A DNA stretch of 42,216 bases from Deltaproteobacteria bacterium (GTDB lineage Bacteria; Desulfobacterota; Binatia; UBA9968; JAJDTQ01): NCBI GenBank assembly GCA_028818775.1, contig JAPPNE010000173.1, forward strand, positions 1 through 42,216, read 5' to 3'. A program made the translations under genes and the position numbers. Below the pieces are notes generated by a model. The model did not search any database. It had not been told where the DNA came from and saw only the letters and a program-made list of their open reading frames with translations. Below are positions 10,125 to 18,069 of this stretch, piece by piece (the stretch's first letter is position 1; every line of letters begins with the position of its first letter).

Positions 10125-10991
10125 GTGATCCCGGCCGAAGCCTTCGCGCTCGCCTGCGGGTTCTTCACCGCCGTCAACCTGATCTTCCTCAAGAAGGGAT
10201 TGGCCCACGGCAATCCCATCAGCGCCACCGTCCTGTCCCTCGCCATCAACGTGCTGAGCTTCTGGAGCTTCGTCCTGGCGGTGCTGCCGTGGGACGAGAT
10301 CCTCCGGCCCGAGCTGCTGATCTTCGTGCTGGTGGGCCTGATCCAGCCCGGCGGCACGCGCTTCCTCGCCTATCTGAGCGTGGAGAAGGTGGGGGTGGCC
10401 GTCACCGCGCCGCTCCGCGCCACCACGCCGCTCTTCTCCTCGCTCCTGGCCATCGCCGTGCTGGGCGAGCAGCTCACCCCGTCCGTGGGCGCGGGCACCG
10501 CTCTGGTGGTCGGCGGCATCACTCTGCTGAGCCTGAGCGAGGAAAAGACGGGCGGGTGGATGAACGTGCTGGTGGCCCTGCCGCTCCTGAGCGCCTTCGT
10601 CGCCGGCTCCACCCAGGTCATCCGCAAGATCGGCCTGGCCGGCATCAGCCTCCCCATCCTCGGCGCCGCCACCACCACCGGCACCTCACTGGTCGCCATC
10701 GCGGTGTCGCTGACCGTCTCGCGCAACTGGTCCATGGTGCGCTTCCACCGCCGCGCCCTGGGCTACTTCATCCTGGCCGGCTGCTCCGTGACCCTGGGCG
10801 TCGCCAGCATCTTCATGTCCCTGCACCTCTCCGACGTCGTCATCGTCGCCCCGCTGGCAAGTCTGAGCCCGCTCTACAGCCTCGTGCTCTCGGCGGTGTT
10901 CCTGCGGGACGTGGAGGTGATCACGGCGCGCAAGGTGGTGGCCGCGGGGTTGATCGTGGTGGGGGTGGTGCTGATAACGGCCATCCGCTGA
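10125..10991 (+). CDS. EamA/DMT-superfamily transporter
   Basis: The 288-residue hydrophobic protein has about ten predicted membrane helices in two homologous EamA halves of five. The second half begins near LPLLSAFVAGSTQVIRKIG. Typical inter-helix motifs include VGVAVTAPLRATTPLFSSLLAIAVLGEQLT and DVVIVAPLASLSPLYSLVLSAVFLRD. DMT proteins export or import small metabolites across the inner membrane; the substrate is unknown. The start is GTG, giving MIPAEAFALACG, 37 bases after fabH. A Shine-Dalgarno is not obvious. It could be the last gene of the fabF-fabH transcript. Confidence 0.88.
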   Translation: MIPAEAFALACGFFTAVNLIFLKKGLAHGNPISATVLSLAINVLSFWSFVLAVLPWDEILRPELLIFVLVGLIQPGGTRFLAYLSVEKVGVAVTAPLRATTPLFSSLLAIAVLGEQLTPSVGAGTALVVGGITLLSLSEEKTGGWMNVLVALPLLSAFVAGSTQVIRKIGLAGISLPILGAATTTGTSLVAIAVSLTVSRNWSMVRFHRRALGYFILAGCSVTLGVASIFMSLHLSDVVIVAPLASLSPLYSLVLSAVFLRDVEVITARKVVAAGLIVVGVVLITAIR

Positions 10992-11058
10992 AACCACGGG
11001 TCACAGGGTGTTGAAAATCCCCGCGGACCGGGCCACAGTCGCCCCAAAGGAGGCCGAC

Positions 11059-11691
11059 ATGAGAAAGGTATTCAGCGAGCACGTCCCCGCCAACACCGGG
11101 TGGTCCGGGGACCTCAGGGAAGGGCAGATCATCCGCATCATCGCGATGTCGACGGTGGACTTCCTGGTGCTGGACCGGAACAACCTGCGGGAGCGGTTCG
11201 ATCAGGCGCGAACGAAGGTCTACAACGGGAAGATCTTCCTCAGCACCGGCGACAAGCTCATGTCGCGGGACAACCAGCACTTCATGACCATCGTGGAGGA
11301 CACGTTCGCGGAGGGGACGCACGACCTGCAGAAGGGGATGTGCAGCGGGCGCCGGTTCCAGTTGGCGAAGCAGGAGGGGCGGCTCAGGGAATACTACCAC
11401 CGGGACTACCGGGACGACGAGATTCCCGACCACGGCTGCTGGGAGAACCTGTCCGGGGCGCTGGCGCCCTACGACATCGCGCCGGAGGACGTGCCGAGCC
11501 CGTTCAACCTGTTTCAGCACATGATCATCGACGGCAAGACCGGGCTCATGCAGCACACCACGATTCGGCCGGCGGCGCCCACCAATGTGGACATGCGCGC
11601 GGAGCGCGATCTGCTGGCGGCTTTCAGTGCGTGCCCGGACATGCCGGTGGGGGGGAAGCCGGTGGACGTGGAGATTTACGAGGAGGATTGA
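11059..11691 (+). CDS. DUF1989 family protein (urea-carboxylase-associated / carboxyguanidine deiminase-like), paralogue 1
   Basis: The 210-residue protein has the DUF1989 layout: a barrel-like N-terminus, GTHDLQKGMCS at 87-96 (His88, Asp89, Cys95), HGCWENL at 125-131 and DVPSPFNLFQH at 144-154. Some DUF1989 proteins, formerly urea-amidolyase-associated proteins, form carboxyguanidine deiminase in guanidine catabolism. No guanidine carboxylase is present here, so the substrate is open. A strong Shine-Dalgarno AAAGGAGG at 11046-11053 fixes the ATG. A paralogue lies at 22619-23272 on the other strand. The gene converges on pyrE, with a palindromic repeat between them. Confidence 0.82.
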   Translation: MRKVFSEHVPANTGWSGDLREGQIIRIIAMSTVDFLVLDRNNLRERFDQARTKVYNGKIFLSTGDKLMSRDNQHFMTIVEDTFAEGTHDLQKGMCSGRRFQLAKQEGRLREYYHRDYRDDEIPDHGCWENLSGALAPYDIAPEDVPSPFNLFQHMIIDGKTGLMQHTTIRPAAPTNVDMRAERDLLAAFSACPDMPVGGKPVDVEIYEED

Positions 11692-11705
11692 GGGGAGCCC
11701 CTCCT

Positions 11706-11738
11706 CACCCCTGGATTCCCGCTTCCGCGGGAATGACG
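11706..11738 (+). repeat. Dispersed 33-bp repeat with hairpin (ATTCCCGC..GCGGGAAT), copy 1
   Basis: The 33 bases contain the 8-base stem ATTCCCGC/GCGGGAAT (11715-11734, loop TTCC). An identical 33-base copy lies inverted at 36231-36263. It continues into the palindrome GAATGACGTCATTC (11731-11744). Placed between convergent genes, it could work as a bidirectional transcription stop. A truncated copy is at 21368-21380. Confidence 0.85.
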
Positions 11739-11756
11739 TCATTCGGACGAAGGCGT

Positions 11757-12425
11757 CTACTCGAAGCCCATGCGGCGGCCCCAGTTGGACGGGTCCTTGA
11801 GGAAGTCGAGGATCTGGTTGCGGTTTTCCTCGGAGAAGAAGCCGGTGTCTTCGCCGGCGCTGAGGACGTCGTCCCAGTTGGAGAGGGTGTGGAGGCTGAT
11901 GTCGTGGTCGGCGAGGTTCTTCTTGCCCTCGTGCAGGTCGAGGGCGTCGGAGCTGTACTCGAAGACGCAGAGGCAGTGGGTGATGCGGGCTTTCTGGGCG
12001 CGCACGCCGATGTTGAAGCGGAGCTTGCTGAAGCCGTCGGTGACGAGGTCCTCCACCAGGGTCACCCGCTGGCCTTCGTCCAGGACCCCTTCGATCTGGT
12101 TCGTGTGGCCATAGCCCTTGGGGTTCTTGCGGATGTAGATCATGGGCTTGCGCAGGTAGTGGGACATGAAGGCGGCGTAGGGAATGCCGGCGGTCTCTCC
12201 TCCGGCCACCACGTCCATGTTGGCGAGGCCGATGTCACGGCGCGCGATCTGCGCCAGGGCTTCGAGGATCTCGTCCCGCGCCTCCGGAAAGGACAGCAGC
12301 CGGCGGCAGTCGATGTAGACCGGCGAGACCCGGCCCGACACGAACACGAACGGCCGGTCGCTGTACACCTGGATCGACTGCGTGCTCAGCAGCAGCTCGG
12401 CGATTCTCTTTCCGGTCTCTGACAT
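11757..12425 (-). CDS. pyrE: Orotate phosphoribosyltransferase
   Basis: The 222-residue type I phosphoribosyltransferase has the flexible-loop sequence YIRKNPKGYGHTNQIEG and the PRPP-binding motif VTLVEDLVTDGFSK. It should convert orotate plus PRPP to orotidine 5-phosphate in pyrimidine synthesis. The N-terminal FVFVSGRVSPVYIDCRRL matches the orotate-binding hood. The last 40 residues (GEDTGFFSEENRNQIL onward) extend beyond the catalytic fold. RBS GAGGAA lies upstream of the ATG. It is divergent from the M20 amidohydrolase gene; pyrR-like and pyrD-like genes are elsewhere in the window, but the other pyr genes are not. Confidence 0.85.
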   Translation of the reverse strand: MSETGKRIAELLLSTQSIQVYSDRPFVFVSGRVSPVYIDCRRLLSFPEARDEILEALAQIARRDIGLANMDVVAGGETAGIPYAAFMSHYLRKPMIYIRKNPKGYGHTNQIEGVLDEGQRVTLVEDLVTDGFSKLRFNIGVRAQKARITHCLCVFEYSSDALDLHEGKKNLADHDISLHTLSNWDDVLSAGEDTGFFSEENRNQILDFLKDPSNWGRRMGFE

Positions 12426-12460
12426 GGGTGCGGTTCCTCTGGGTGGAATGATTCGACGGC

Positions 12461-12533
12461 GTTTCTCAGGATGAACGGTTGCTGGCTTAACACGGCCCGT
12501 GAACCTTTGCCAGCCGTTGTTTCCGTTCGTCCT
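12461..12533. repeat. Degenerate copy of the CCTGAG/GTCGAAGG repeat in the pyrE/hydrolase divergent region
   Basis: CTCAGGATGAACGGTTGC (12465-12482) matches the left arm of the 29518-29609 element with one difference. CCGTTCGTCCT (12523-12533) matches the start of the right arm. The two can still pair (AGGATGAACGG with CCGTTCGTCCT, one G-T). The outer halves of the element are lost. This could be a decayed insertion that now lies in a promoter region. Confidence 0.45.
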
Positions 12534-12546
12534 TTCCTGTTACGAT
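12517..12546 (+). promoter_or_regulatory. Weak promoter candidate for the M20 amidohydrolase gene
   Basis: TTGTTT at 12517-12522 and TACGAT at 12541-12546 are 18 bases apart. The -10 box is preceded by TGT, giving an extended -10 pattern. The ATG is 30 bases further on. The -35 match is poor. Confidence 0.35.
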
Positions 12547-12575
12547 TTCCCCTCTTCCGACCGTCGGGCAGGCAC

Positions 12576-13835
12576 ATGGAAGTTCCCCAAATCAACAAGG
12601 ACAGGCTTTTGCGCGACCTGAACGCGGTGTCGCGCATCGGCCTGGGCGAGGGCGGTTCGGTCACGCGGCTGGTTTTCTCGGTGCACGAGCTCCGCTCGCG
12701 CCAGTTGCTGGTTCACCTGATGAACCAGGCGGGGCTCGACGTGCGCGTGGATGCGGCGGGGAACATCTTCGGACGGTTTGCGAGTACGCGGGAGGGACCG
12801 GCGGTGCTGGCCGGGTCGCATCTGGATTCCGTCGTGCAGGGCGGGAGGTACGACGGCCCGGTGGGCGTCATCGGCGCGCTCGAAGCGGTGCGCGCCATCA
12901 AGGAGAGCGGCGTGCCGGTGCCGGCGCCGCTGGAGAGCGTGTGCTTCGTGGGCGAGGAGTCCAGCCGTTTCGGGTTCTCGACCCTGGGGAGCAGCCTGGT
13001 GGCCGGAGACGTCACCATGGACGACTTCGCCAACGCGGTGGACGCGGGCGGCAACCGGCTGGAAGACGTGCTTTCGAGCCTGGGCATCTACCGCGAGAAC
13101 CTCGACTCGCTGAAACGCGACCCCGAGACCGTCAAGGCGTACCTCGAGCTTCACATCGAGCAGGGTCCCGTCCTCGAATCGAAGAAGAAGAAGATCGGCG
13201 TGGTCACGGCCATCGCCGCGCCGAGCCGGTTCCGGGTGGTGTTCCGCGGCCAGGCGGACCACAGCGGCACCACCCCCATGGAGATGCGCAAGGACGCGCT
13301 GGTGGCGGCGGGGCACCTGATCACCTACATCGACGAGGTGTGCCGCGAGCACGCGGCGACGGAGAAGGGCCGGGTGGTTGGGACGGTGGGCGCCGTCAAG
13401 GTAGAGCCCGGCGTGATCAACGCCATCCCGGGGCGGGCCGAGATGCAGGTGGACGTGCGCAGCATCACCTCCGGCTCCAAGCGCAAGGTGGCCGGGCTGA
13501 TCAAGAAGCGGGCGCGGCGGATCGCCCGGGAGCGCGGCGTGAAGGTGGACCTCGTGACCATCCGGGAGGAGGAGCCGGTGGCGATGCATCCGGGCGTGAT
13601 CGCGCTCATCCACGCGCTGTGCGAGGAACGCGGCGTCCCCTTCGAGGTGATGCCGTCGGGCGCGGGCCACGACGCCATGCAGATGGCCAAGATCACCCCC
13701 ACGGGCATGATCTTCATCCCCAGCGTGAACGGCGTGAGCCACAACCCCACGGAATGGACCGACCCCGAGGATATCTGTCTCGGGACACAGCTTCTGGTGG
13801 AGGCGCTGCTGCGGGCCGCCCATGCGGAAATCTAA
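12576..13835 (+). CDS. M20-family amidohydrolase (N-carbamoyl-L-amino acid hydrolase / allantoate amidohydrolase type)
   Basis: The 419-residue zinc enzyme keeps the family's metal ligands: GSHLDSV (His82, Asp84), GGRYDGPVGV (Asp93), FVGEESSRFG (Glu127, Glu128), HIEQGP and VNGVSHNPTEW near the C-terminus. The dimerisation lid lies between, with DHSGTTPM. The family cleaves the carbamoyl group from N-carbamoyl amino acids, beta-ureidopropionate or allantoate, releasing ammonia and CO2 or urea-type products. It overlaps the pyrR-like gene by 14 bases. Its position between pyrE and pyrR and before an ABC importer suggests ureide or pyrimidine-derived substrates, but that is inference. The upstream in-frame extension to 12471 would overlap the promoter region and is not family-like. 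Confidence 0.87.
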   Translation: MEVPQINKDRLLRDLNAVSRIGLGEGGSVTRLVFSVHELRSRQLLVHLMNQAGLDVRVDAAGNIFGRFASTREGPAVLAGSHLDSVVQGGRYDGPVGVIGALEAVRAIKESGVPVPAPLESVCFVGEESSRFGFSTLGSSLVAGDVTMDDFANAVDAGGNRLEDVLSSLGIYRENLDSLKRDPETVKAYLELHIEQGPVLESKKKKIGVVTAIAAPSRFRVVFRGQADHSGTTPMEMRKDALVAAGHLITYIDEVCREHAATEKGRVVGTVGAVKVEPGVINAIPGRAEMQVDVRSITSGSKRKVAGLIKKRARRIARERGVKVDLVTIREEEPVAMHPGVIALIHALCEERGVPFEVMPSGAGHDAMQMAKITPTGMIFIPSVNGVSHNPTEWTDPEDICLGTQLLVEALLRAAHAEI

Positions 13836-14367
13836 GCCGAAGAAGACCCCGCGGGTGCTCAGCGCGGCGCAGATCGCGCGGATTCTCGGGGGTTTCGCCA
13901 AGCGCATCGCCGACGAATACGGCGCGGCCGCCTCTCTGGCGTTCATCGGCATCCGCACGCGCGGGCCGACGCTGGCGCGGCGGGTGGCGGACGTGCTGAA
14001 GCAGAAGCACGACCTGCCGGTGGCCGTGGGCGAGCTGGACATCACGCTCTACCGCGACGACCTGAACACGCTCTTGCCGGAAGGGCGCATCGACGCCACC
14101 CATATTCCCTTCGAGGTGAACGACAAAACGCTGATCCTGTTCGACGACGTGCTCCATACCGGGCGCACGGCGCGCGCCGCCGTGGACCACCTCATGGCCC
14201 TGGGGCGGCCCAAGGCCATCTTCCTGGCGGTGCTGGTAGATCGGGGCGGGCGCGAGCTACCCATCGAGGCCCGGCTCGTCGGCAAGCAGGTGGACCTGCG
14301 GAGGGGCGGAGACGTGCGCGTGCGGCTGGCGGAGGTGGACGAGGTGGACGAGGTGGTGGTGGCGTGA
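13822..14367 (+). CDS. pyrR: PyrR-type phosphoribosyltransferase / pyrimidine regulator
   Basis: The 181-residue protein matches PyrR: VLSAAQIARILGGFAKRI at the N-terminus, IGIRTRGPTLARRVAD, the conserved GELDITLYRDDL, and the PRPP motif LILFDDVLHTGRTARAA. PyrR proteins bind pyr mRNA to cause attenuation and often have uracil phosphoribosyltransferase activity. Here the gene overlaps an amidohydrolase gene by 14 bases and is followed by an ABC operon, not by pyrB and pyrC as is usual. A salvage role, making UMP from uracil, is therefore as plausible as regulation. The N-terminal eight residues are Lys-rich. Confidence 0.88.
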   Translation: MRKSKPKKTPRVLSAAQIARILGGFAKRIADEYGAAASLAFIGIRTRGPTLARRVADVLKQKHDLPVAVGELDITLYRDDLNTLLPEGRIDATHIPFEVNDKTLILFDDVLHTGRTARAAVDHLMALGRPKAIFLAVLVDRGGRELPIEARLVGKQVDLRRGGDVRVRLAEVDEVDEVVVA

Positions 14368-14407
14368 AGACAGGAAAAGATGGCGCCCTGGACGCGTCCG
14401 AAACCGC

Positions 14408-14436
14408 TTGACAAGCCGCGGCAATAGCCGTATGAG
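14408..14436 (+). promoter_or_regulatory. Sigma70-type promoter of the ABC importer operon
   Basis: A perfect TTGACA at 14408-14413 is followed after 17 bases by TATGAG (14431-14436). The first permease ATG is at 14496, giving a leader of about 53 bases with no room for a large riboswitch. It is one of the best promoters in the window. Confidence 0.65.
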
Positions 14437-14495
14437 GCAGGGTTTGACCGGAGCAAGGCTTCTGTAGGTCCCGTTTCCGCACCCGTCTGAATTCC

Positions 14496-15323
14496 ATGAG
14501 CAAGACACAAGAGATACCCCTCGAAGAAACCGACGATTCGTTCGCGGCGTCGGTGAAAGCCATCTACAACCGCCATCGCATCGGGATCAACTTCTGCCTG
14601 TCCGTGGTCCTGGCGCTGTTGACCTGGGAGTTCATCGACTTCATCTTCAACGACCCCGACTTCTTCACCGGCCCCGTCGCGGTGGCGGTCGAATTCACCG
14701 TGCTGATCTACGAGCCCCGCTTCTGGGAGCACGTGAGCTACAGCAGCACGGAACTGGTCTACGGCTTCGCCTTGGCCACGTTTCTCGGGGTGGTCATCGG
14801 CGCGGGCGTGGCCTTCAGCCGGACCCTGGACGAGATGTTCTCCCCCATCCTGGTGGGCCTCTACGCGACCCCGCGCTCGGTGGCAGCGCCGCTCTTCATC
14901 ATCTGGCTGGGGTTGGGCATCGCCTCCAAGGTCGGGGTCATCACCCTGGCCTCGGTCTTTCCGGTGATCATCAACACCCAGGCCGGCATCAAGAACGTCC
15001 AGGGCGAGTTCCGCATGCTGGGCCGGGCCTTCAACATCTCGTTCTGGGCGATGCTGACCAAGATCATCGTGCCGGGATCGATGCCGTTCCTGATCGCGGG
15101 GCTGCGGCTGGGCTACTCCCGGTCGGTGGTGACCATCATGGTGGCCGAGCTGTTCGGCGCCGAAGCCGGCATCGGCTACATGATCGACCACGCGACGCAG
15201 ACGTTCCACGTGGCGGAGATGATGGTGGGCATTTCGCTCCTGACCATCATGGGCATCGCCGGCAACGAAGCGCTGAAATTCGTCGAACGCTGGGCCACGC
15301 CCTACCGAAAGACCCTGGTGTAG
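14496..15323 (+). CDS. ABC transporter permease, SsuC/TauC type (1)
   Basis: The 275-residue inner-membrane protein has about six helices and the BPD_transp_1 (MetI-like) fold. The EAA-type coupling loop is around FRMLGRAFNISFWAMLTKIIVPGSMPFLIAGLRLGYSRS. A hydrophilic N-terminus of about 35 residues precedes the first helix. It should form the channel for substrates delivered by the four binding proteins downstream, together with the second permease. No strong Shine-Dalgarno precedes the ATG. Two different permease genes suggest a heterodimeric channel, whereas many SsuC/TauC systems use a homodimer. Confidence 0.9.
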   Translation: MSKTQEIPLEETDDSFAASVKAIYNRHRIGINFCLSVVLALLTWEFIDFIFNDPDFFTGPVAVAVEFTVLIYEPRFWEHVSYSSTELVYGFALATFLGVVIGAGVAFSRTLDEMFSPILVGLYATPRSVAAPLFIIWLGLGIASKVGVITLASVFPVIINTQAGIKNVQGEFRMLGRAFNISFWAMLTKIIVPGSMPFLIAGLRLGYSRSVVTIMVAELFGAEAGIGYMIDHATQTFHVAEMMVGISLLTIMGIAGNEALKFVERWATPYRKTLV

Positions 15324-15347
15324 GTCGAGAGCGCCGGAAGAAAAACC

Positions 15348-16133
15348 ATGGAACTCTTGTCAAGTCTGTATCAGCAACAACGCAGGTGGCTGAACGCCGT
15401 CTTCGGCTTCGGCGTCGTTGCGGCGTTCTGGCAGTTCGCCGACTGGCAGGTCGGCAGCGAGCTGTTCTTCGTGGGTCCGTGGCGGGTCGTCACCTACACA
15501 TACGGCCTGTTCGCCAGCGGCGAGATCCTCGATGACCTCCAGATCAGCGGCATCGAGTTCTTCTGGGGCTACGCCGTGGCAGCGGCCGCCGGCATCGGCT
15601 TCGGCATGGTGTTCGGCGTGAGTCGGGTGTTCCGGGAGTTCTTCGATCCCTGGCTGAGCGCCATCTACGCCACGCCGTCCGTGGCCCTGGCCCCGCTCAT
15701 CATCATCTGGTTCGGCGTGGACCTCACGGCCAAGATCGTCATCGTCCTGATCACCGCGGTGGTCCCCATCGTCCTGAACACCTACACGGGGGTCCTGAGC
15801 GTCGGCAAGGAGTTCCAGACCCTGGCCAACTCGTTCTGCGTTCCCCAACGTCAGATCCTCTACAAGATCCTCATTCCGGGCTCGCTTCCCTACATCGTTA
15901 CAGGATTACGCCTCGGCATATCTCGCGGGATCGTGGGCGTCGTCGTCGGGGAATATTTCGGCGCCTACGCTGGGCTCGGCTATCAGTTGTTCAAGGGACT
16001 CGATACCTTCAACATGCCGCTCATGATGTCGTGCGCGGCCATGCTTGCCGGCACCGGCGTGATCTTCAACCAGGTCATCCTCATTATCGAGCGCCGGATG
16101 GCGCCGTGGCGTGATACCCAACTACAGGAGTAG
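15348..16133 (+). CDS. ABC transporter permease, SsuC/TauC type (2)
   Basis: This 261-residue protein is homologous to the previous one and has the same six-helix layout. Its coupling loop reads EFQTLANSFCVPQRQILYKILIPGSLPYIVTGLRLGISRG. Shared helix motifs include LSAIYATPSVALAPLIIIWFG, which compares with LVGLYATPRSVAAPLFIIWLG in the first permease. It starts 24 bases after permease 1, and the ATPase starts 3 bases after it. It is probably the second half of a heterodimeric channel in the inner membrane. Confidence 0.9.
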   Translation: MELLSSLYQQQRRWLNAVFGFGVVAAFWQFADWQVGSELFFVGPWRVVTYTYGLFASGEILDDLQISGIEFFWGYAVAAAAGIGFGMVFGVSRVFREFFDPWLSAIYATPSVALAPLIIIWFGVDLTAKIVIVLITAVVPIVLNTYTGVLSVGKEFQTLANSFCVPQRQILYKILIPGSLPYIVTGLRLGISRGIVGVVVGEYFGAYAGLGYQLFKGLDTFNMPLMMSCAAMLAGTGVIFNQVILIIERRMAPWRDTQLQE

Positions 16134-16136
16134 TCC

Positions 16137-16928
16137 GTGTCGTCATCCATTCAGGTAGAGCAAGTCCACAAGACTTTCATGAAACCCACCGGGGAGACCG
16201 TCCATGCCGTGGGCGGCATCGACATGGATCTCCGGCCGGGGACGTTCTATTCGTTCGTGGGGCCCAGCGGATGCGGCAAGACGACCATGCTGCACATGAT
16301 CCACGGGCTGCTGCCGCCTACCAGGGGCCGCATACTGCTGGACGGCACGGAGGTCACGGGCCCCACGCCCAACAAGGCGGTGGTGTTTCAGCAGGCGCTC
16401 CTGCTGCCCTGGCGCAACGTCACCGACAACATCAAGTTCGGTCTCGAGAACGACAGCACCAAGAGCACCACGGAGAGGATGGAGATCTGTGACAAGTACA
16501 CGCAGATCGTGGGGTTGCGGGGCTTCGAGAGCCACTATCCGCACGAGCTTTCCGGCGGCATGCAACAGCGGGTGAACCTCGCCCGGGCGCTGGCGGTGAA
16601 CCCCGAAATTCTCCTGATGGATGAGCCCTTCGCATCGCTGGACGCACAGACCCGCCTGCTCATGCAGGAGGAGCTCCAGCGCATGGTGGATTGGAAGAAC
16701 TCCGGGAAGATCGTGATTTTCGTCACCCACGATATCGAGGAAGCCGTCTTCCTTTCCGACATCGTATTCTGCTTCAGCTTCCGCCCCGGGACCATCATGA
16801 AGGAGATCAAGGTTCCCTTCCCGACCCCTCGCACGCTGCGCGTCAAGGAGGAGCCCGAGTTCCTGCAGATCAAGCACGACATCTGGGAGCTGCTTGCGGA
16901 CGAGGCCCGCAAGGCCATGGAGGAATAG
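16137..16928 (+). CDS. ABC transporter ATP-binding protein, SsuB/TauB type
   Basis: The 263-residue ATPase has Walker A GPSGCGKTT at 42-50, the Q-loop VVFQQALLLPWRN, signature LSGGMQQRVNLARAL, Walker B ILLMDEPFASLD and the switch His in VIFVTHDIEEAVF. The LLPWRN and SDIVFCFSFRPGTI elements are typical of the nitrate/sulfonate/taurine importer class. The start is GTG, three bases after the permease stop, preceded by CAGGAG. It energises uptake through the two permeases. Confidence 0.94.
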   Translation: MSSSIQVEQVHKTFMKPTGETVHAVGGIDMDLRPGTFYSFVGPSGCGKTTMLHMIHGLLPPTRGRILLDGTEVTGPTPNKAVVFQQALLLPWRNVTDNIKFGLENDSTKSTTERMEICDKYTQIVGLRGFESHYPHELSGGMQQRVNLARALAVNPEILLMDEPFASLDAQTRLLMQEELQRMVDWKNSGKIVIFVTHDIEEAVFLSDIVFCFSFRPGTIMKEIKVPFPTPRTLRVKEEPEFLQIKHDIWELLADEARKAMEE

Positions 16929-17031
16929 TCGGCCCTCCACCAGGCGACACCCCGCAGACACCGCACCATACCCTGCACACCGGCAACCAAGCGAAGTTCT
17001 GGGCTGAATCTCACATAACGGAGGGAAGCCG

Positions 17032-18054
17032 ATGAAACAGAAACGCATCGCAAGAGGAATCGCCGCGGCCTTGCTGGGGGCAAGCCTGCTGTGCGCCGGC
17101 CACGCGCTGGCCCTGGAGAAGCTCCGCATCCCGGTGGCGCTTCCCAGCTCGACGACCGCGCTGGTGGAGCAGGTAGCCATCTACAAGGGCTGGTTCAAGG
17201 AGATCGGCTACGACGCCGTAGTCTACTCGGTATCGGGCGGCGAGAACGCCGCCGTGCTGGCCCTGGAACGGGGACAGCTCCCCTTCTTCGGCTCGGACGA
17301 CGTCGTTCCCCTGGCCATTCGTCCCAACAGCAACATCCGCGTCGTCGGCACCCTGATGAACACGCTGCCCTACTGGCTCGTGGGGGGCCAGCACGTCAAG
17401 TCCTTCAAGGATCTGCCAAGGCCCGTGAAGGTGGGCATCAGCTCTCCCACCTCGGGCAACGTCTACGTGTCGCTCAAGCTGCTCGAGACCGCCGGCATCA
17501 CGAGAAAGGACGTGCGCCTGGTGAAGGTCGGCGGCTCGTCGGCGCGCCTGGCGGGAGTCAAGGCCGGCAAGATCGACGTGGGCTCGCTGACCTTCGGCAT
17601 GATGCTGCGGGCCAGGGAGGCGAACCTGACGATCCTCGGCGCCGCCAACCAGTTCGTCAAGGAATTTGCCTTCACGCAGCTCGGCATGAACAAGGATTAC
17701 ATCAAGAACAATCCGGACAAGGCCACGGCTATTTTCGGCACCCTGATACGCGGGTGCGCCTACGTGAACGACCCCGCGAACCGTGAAGAGGTGCTGCACG
17801 TCTACGAAAAGGTCATGCGCAACAAGGCGAACCTCGCCAAGCAGATGTACGATATCGAGATCGCTCAGAACAAGCACGTCCCGGACCGTTGCCAAGCCAC
17901 TGAAGCAGGCATCCAGGCGTTCCTGGATTCGGCATTCTGGACCAAGTCCTTGCCGGCGGATACCAAGGTGCCGCCCATGAACGACATCCTGCTGCCCGAG
18001 TTCTACGAGAAGGCTCTGGCCTGGTACAACAACAAGGGCTGGATGAAGAATTAG
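17032..18054 (+). CDS. ABC transporter substrate-binding protein, NMT1/TauA-like, paralogue 1
   Basis: The 340-residue periplasmic protein has a Sec signal peptide with likely cleavage after Ala27 (GHALA). The two-lobe type II binding fold follows. The motifs VSGGENAAVLALERGQLPFF and VGISSPTSGNVYVSLKLLE are identical in all four tandem copies. The mature chain has just two cysteines, Cys242 (RGCAY) and Cys287 (DRCQA), conserved in all four, so a structural disulfide is likely. RBS GGAGGGAAG precedes the ATG. It is closest to paralogue 2, sharing the binding-site segment DDVVPL and the helix GWFKEIGYDA. The NMT1/TauA class covers sulfonates, nitrate, pyrimidine precursors and others, so the ligand is unknown. 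Confidence 0.92.
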   Translation: MKQKRIARGIAAALLGASLLCAGHALALEKLRIPVALPSSTTALVEQVAIYKGWFKEIGYDAVVYSVSGGENAAVLALERGQLPFFGSDDVVPLAIRPNSNIRVVGTLMNTLPYWLVGGQHVKSFKDLPRPVKVGISSPTSGNVYVSLKLLETAGITRKDVRLVKVGGSSARLAGVKAGKIDVGSLTFGMMLRAREANLTILGAANQFVKEFAFTQLGMNKDYIKNNPDKATAIFGTLIRGCAYVNDPANREEVLHVYEKVMRNKANLAKQMYDIEIAQNKHVPDRCQATEAGIQAFLDSAFWTKSLPADTKVPPMNDILLPEFYEKALAWYNNKGWMKN

Positions 18055-18069
18055 CGAAGGAGGAAGGCC

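Noticed and set aside
14368-14495. Guanidine-type (ykkC) riboswitch before the importer
   Set aside because: By eye none of the conserved ykkC motifs is present and the leader after the promoter is only about 53 bases. A covariance-model search would settle it.
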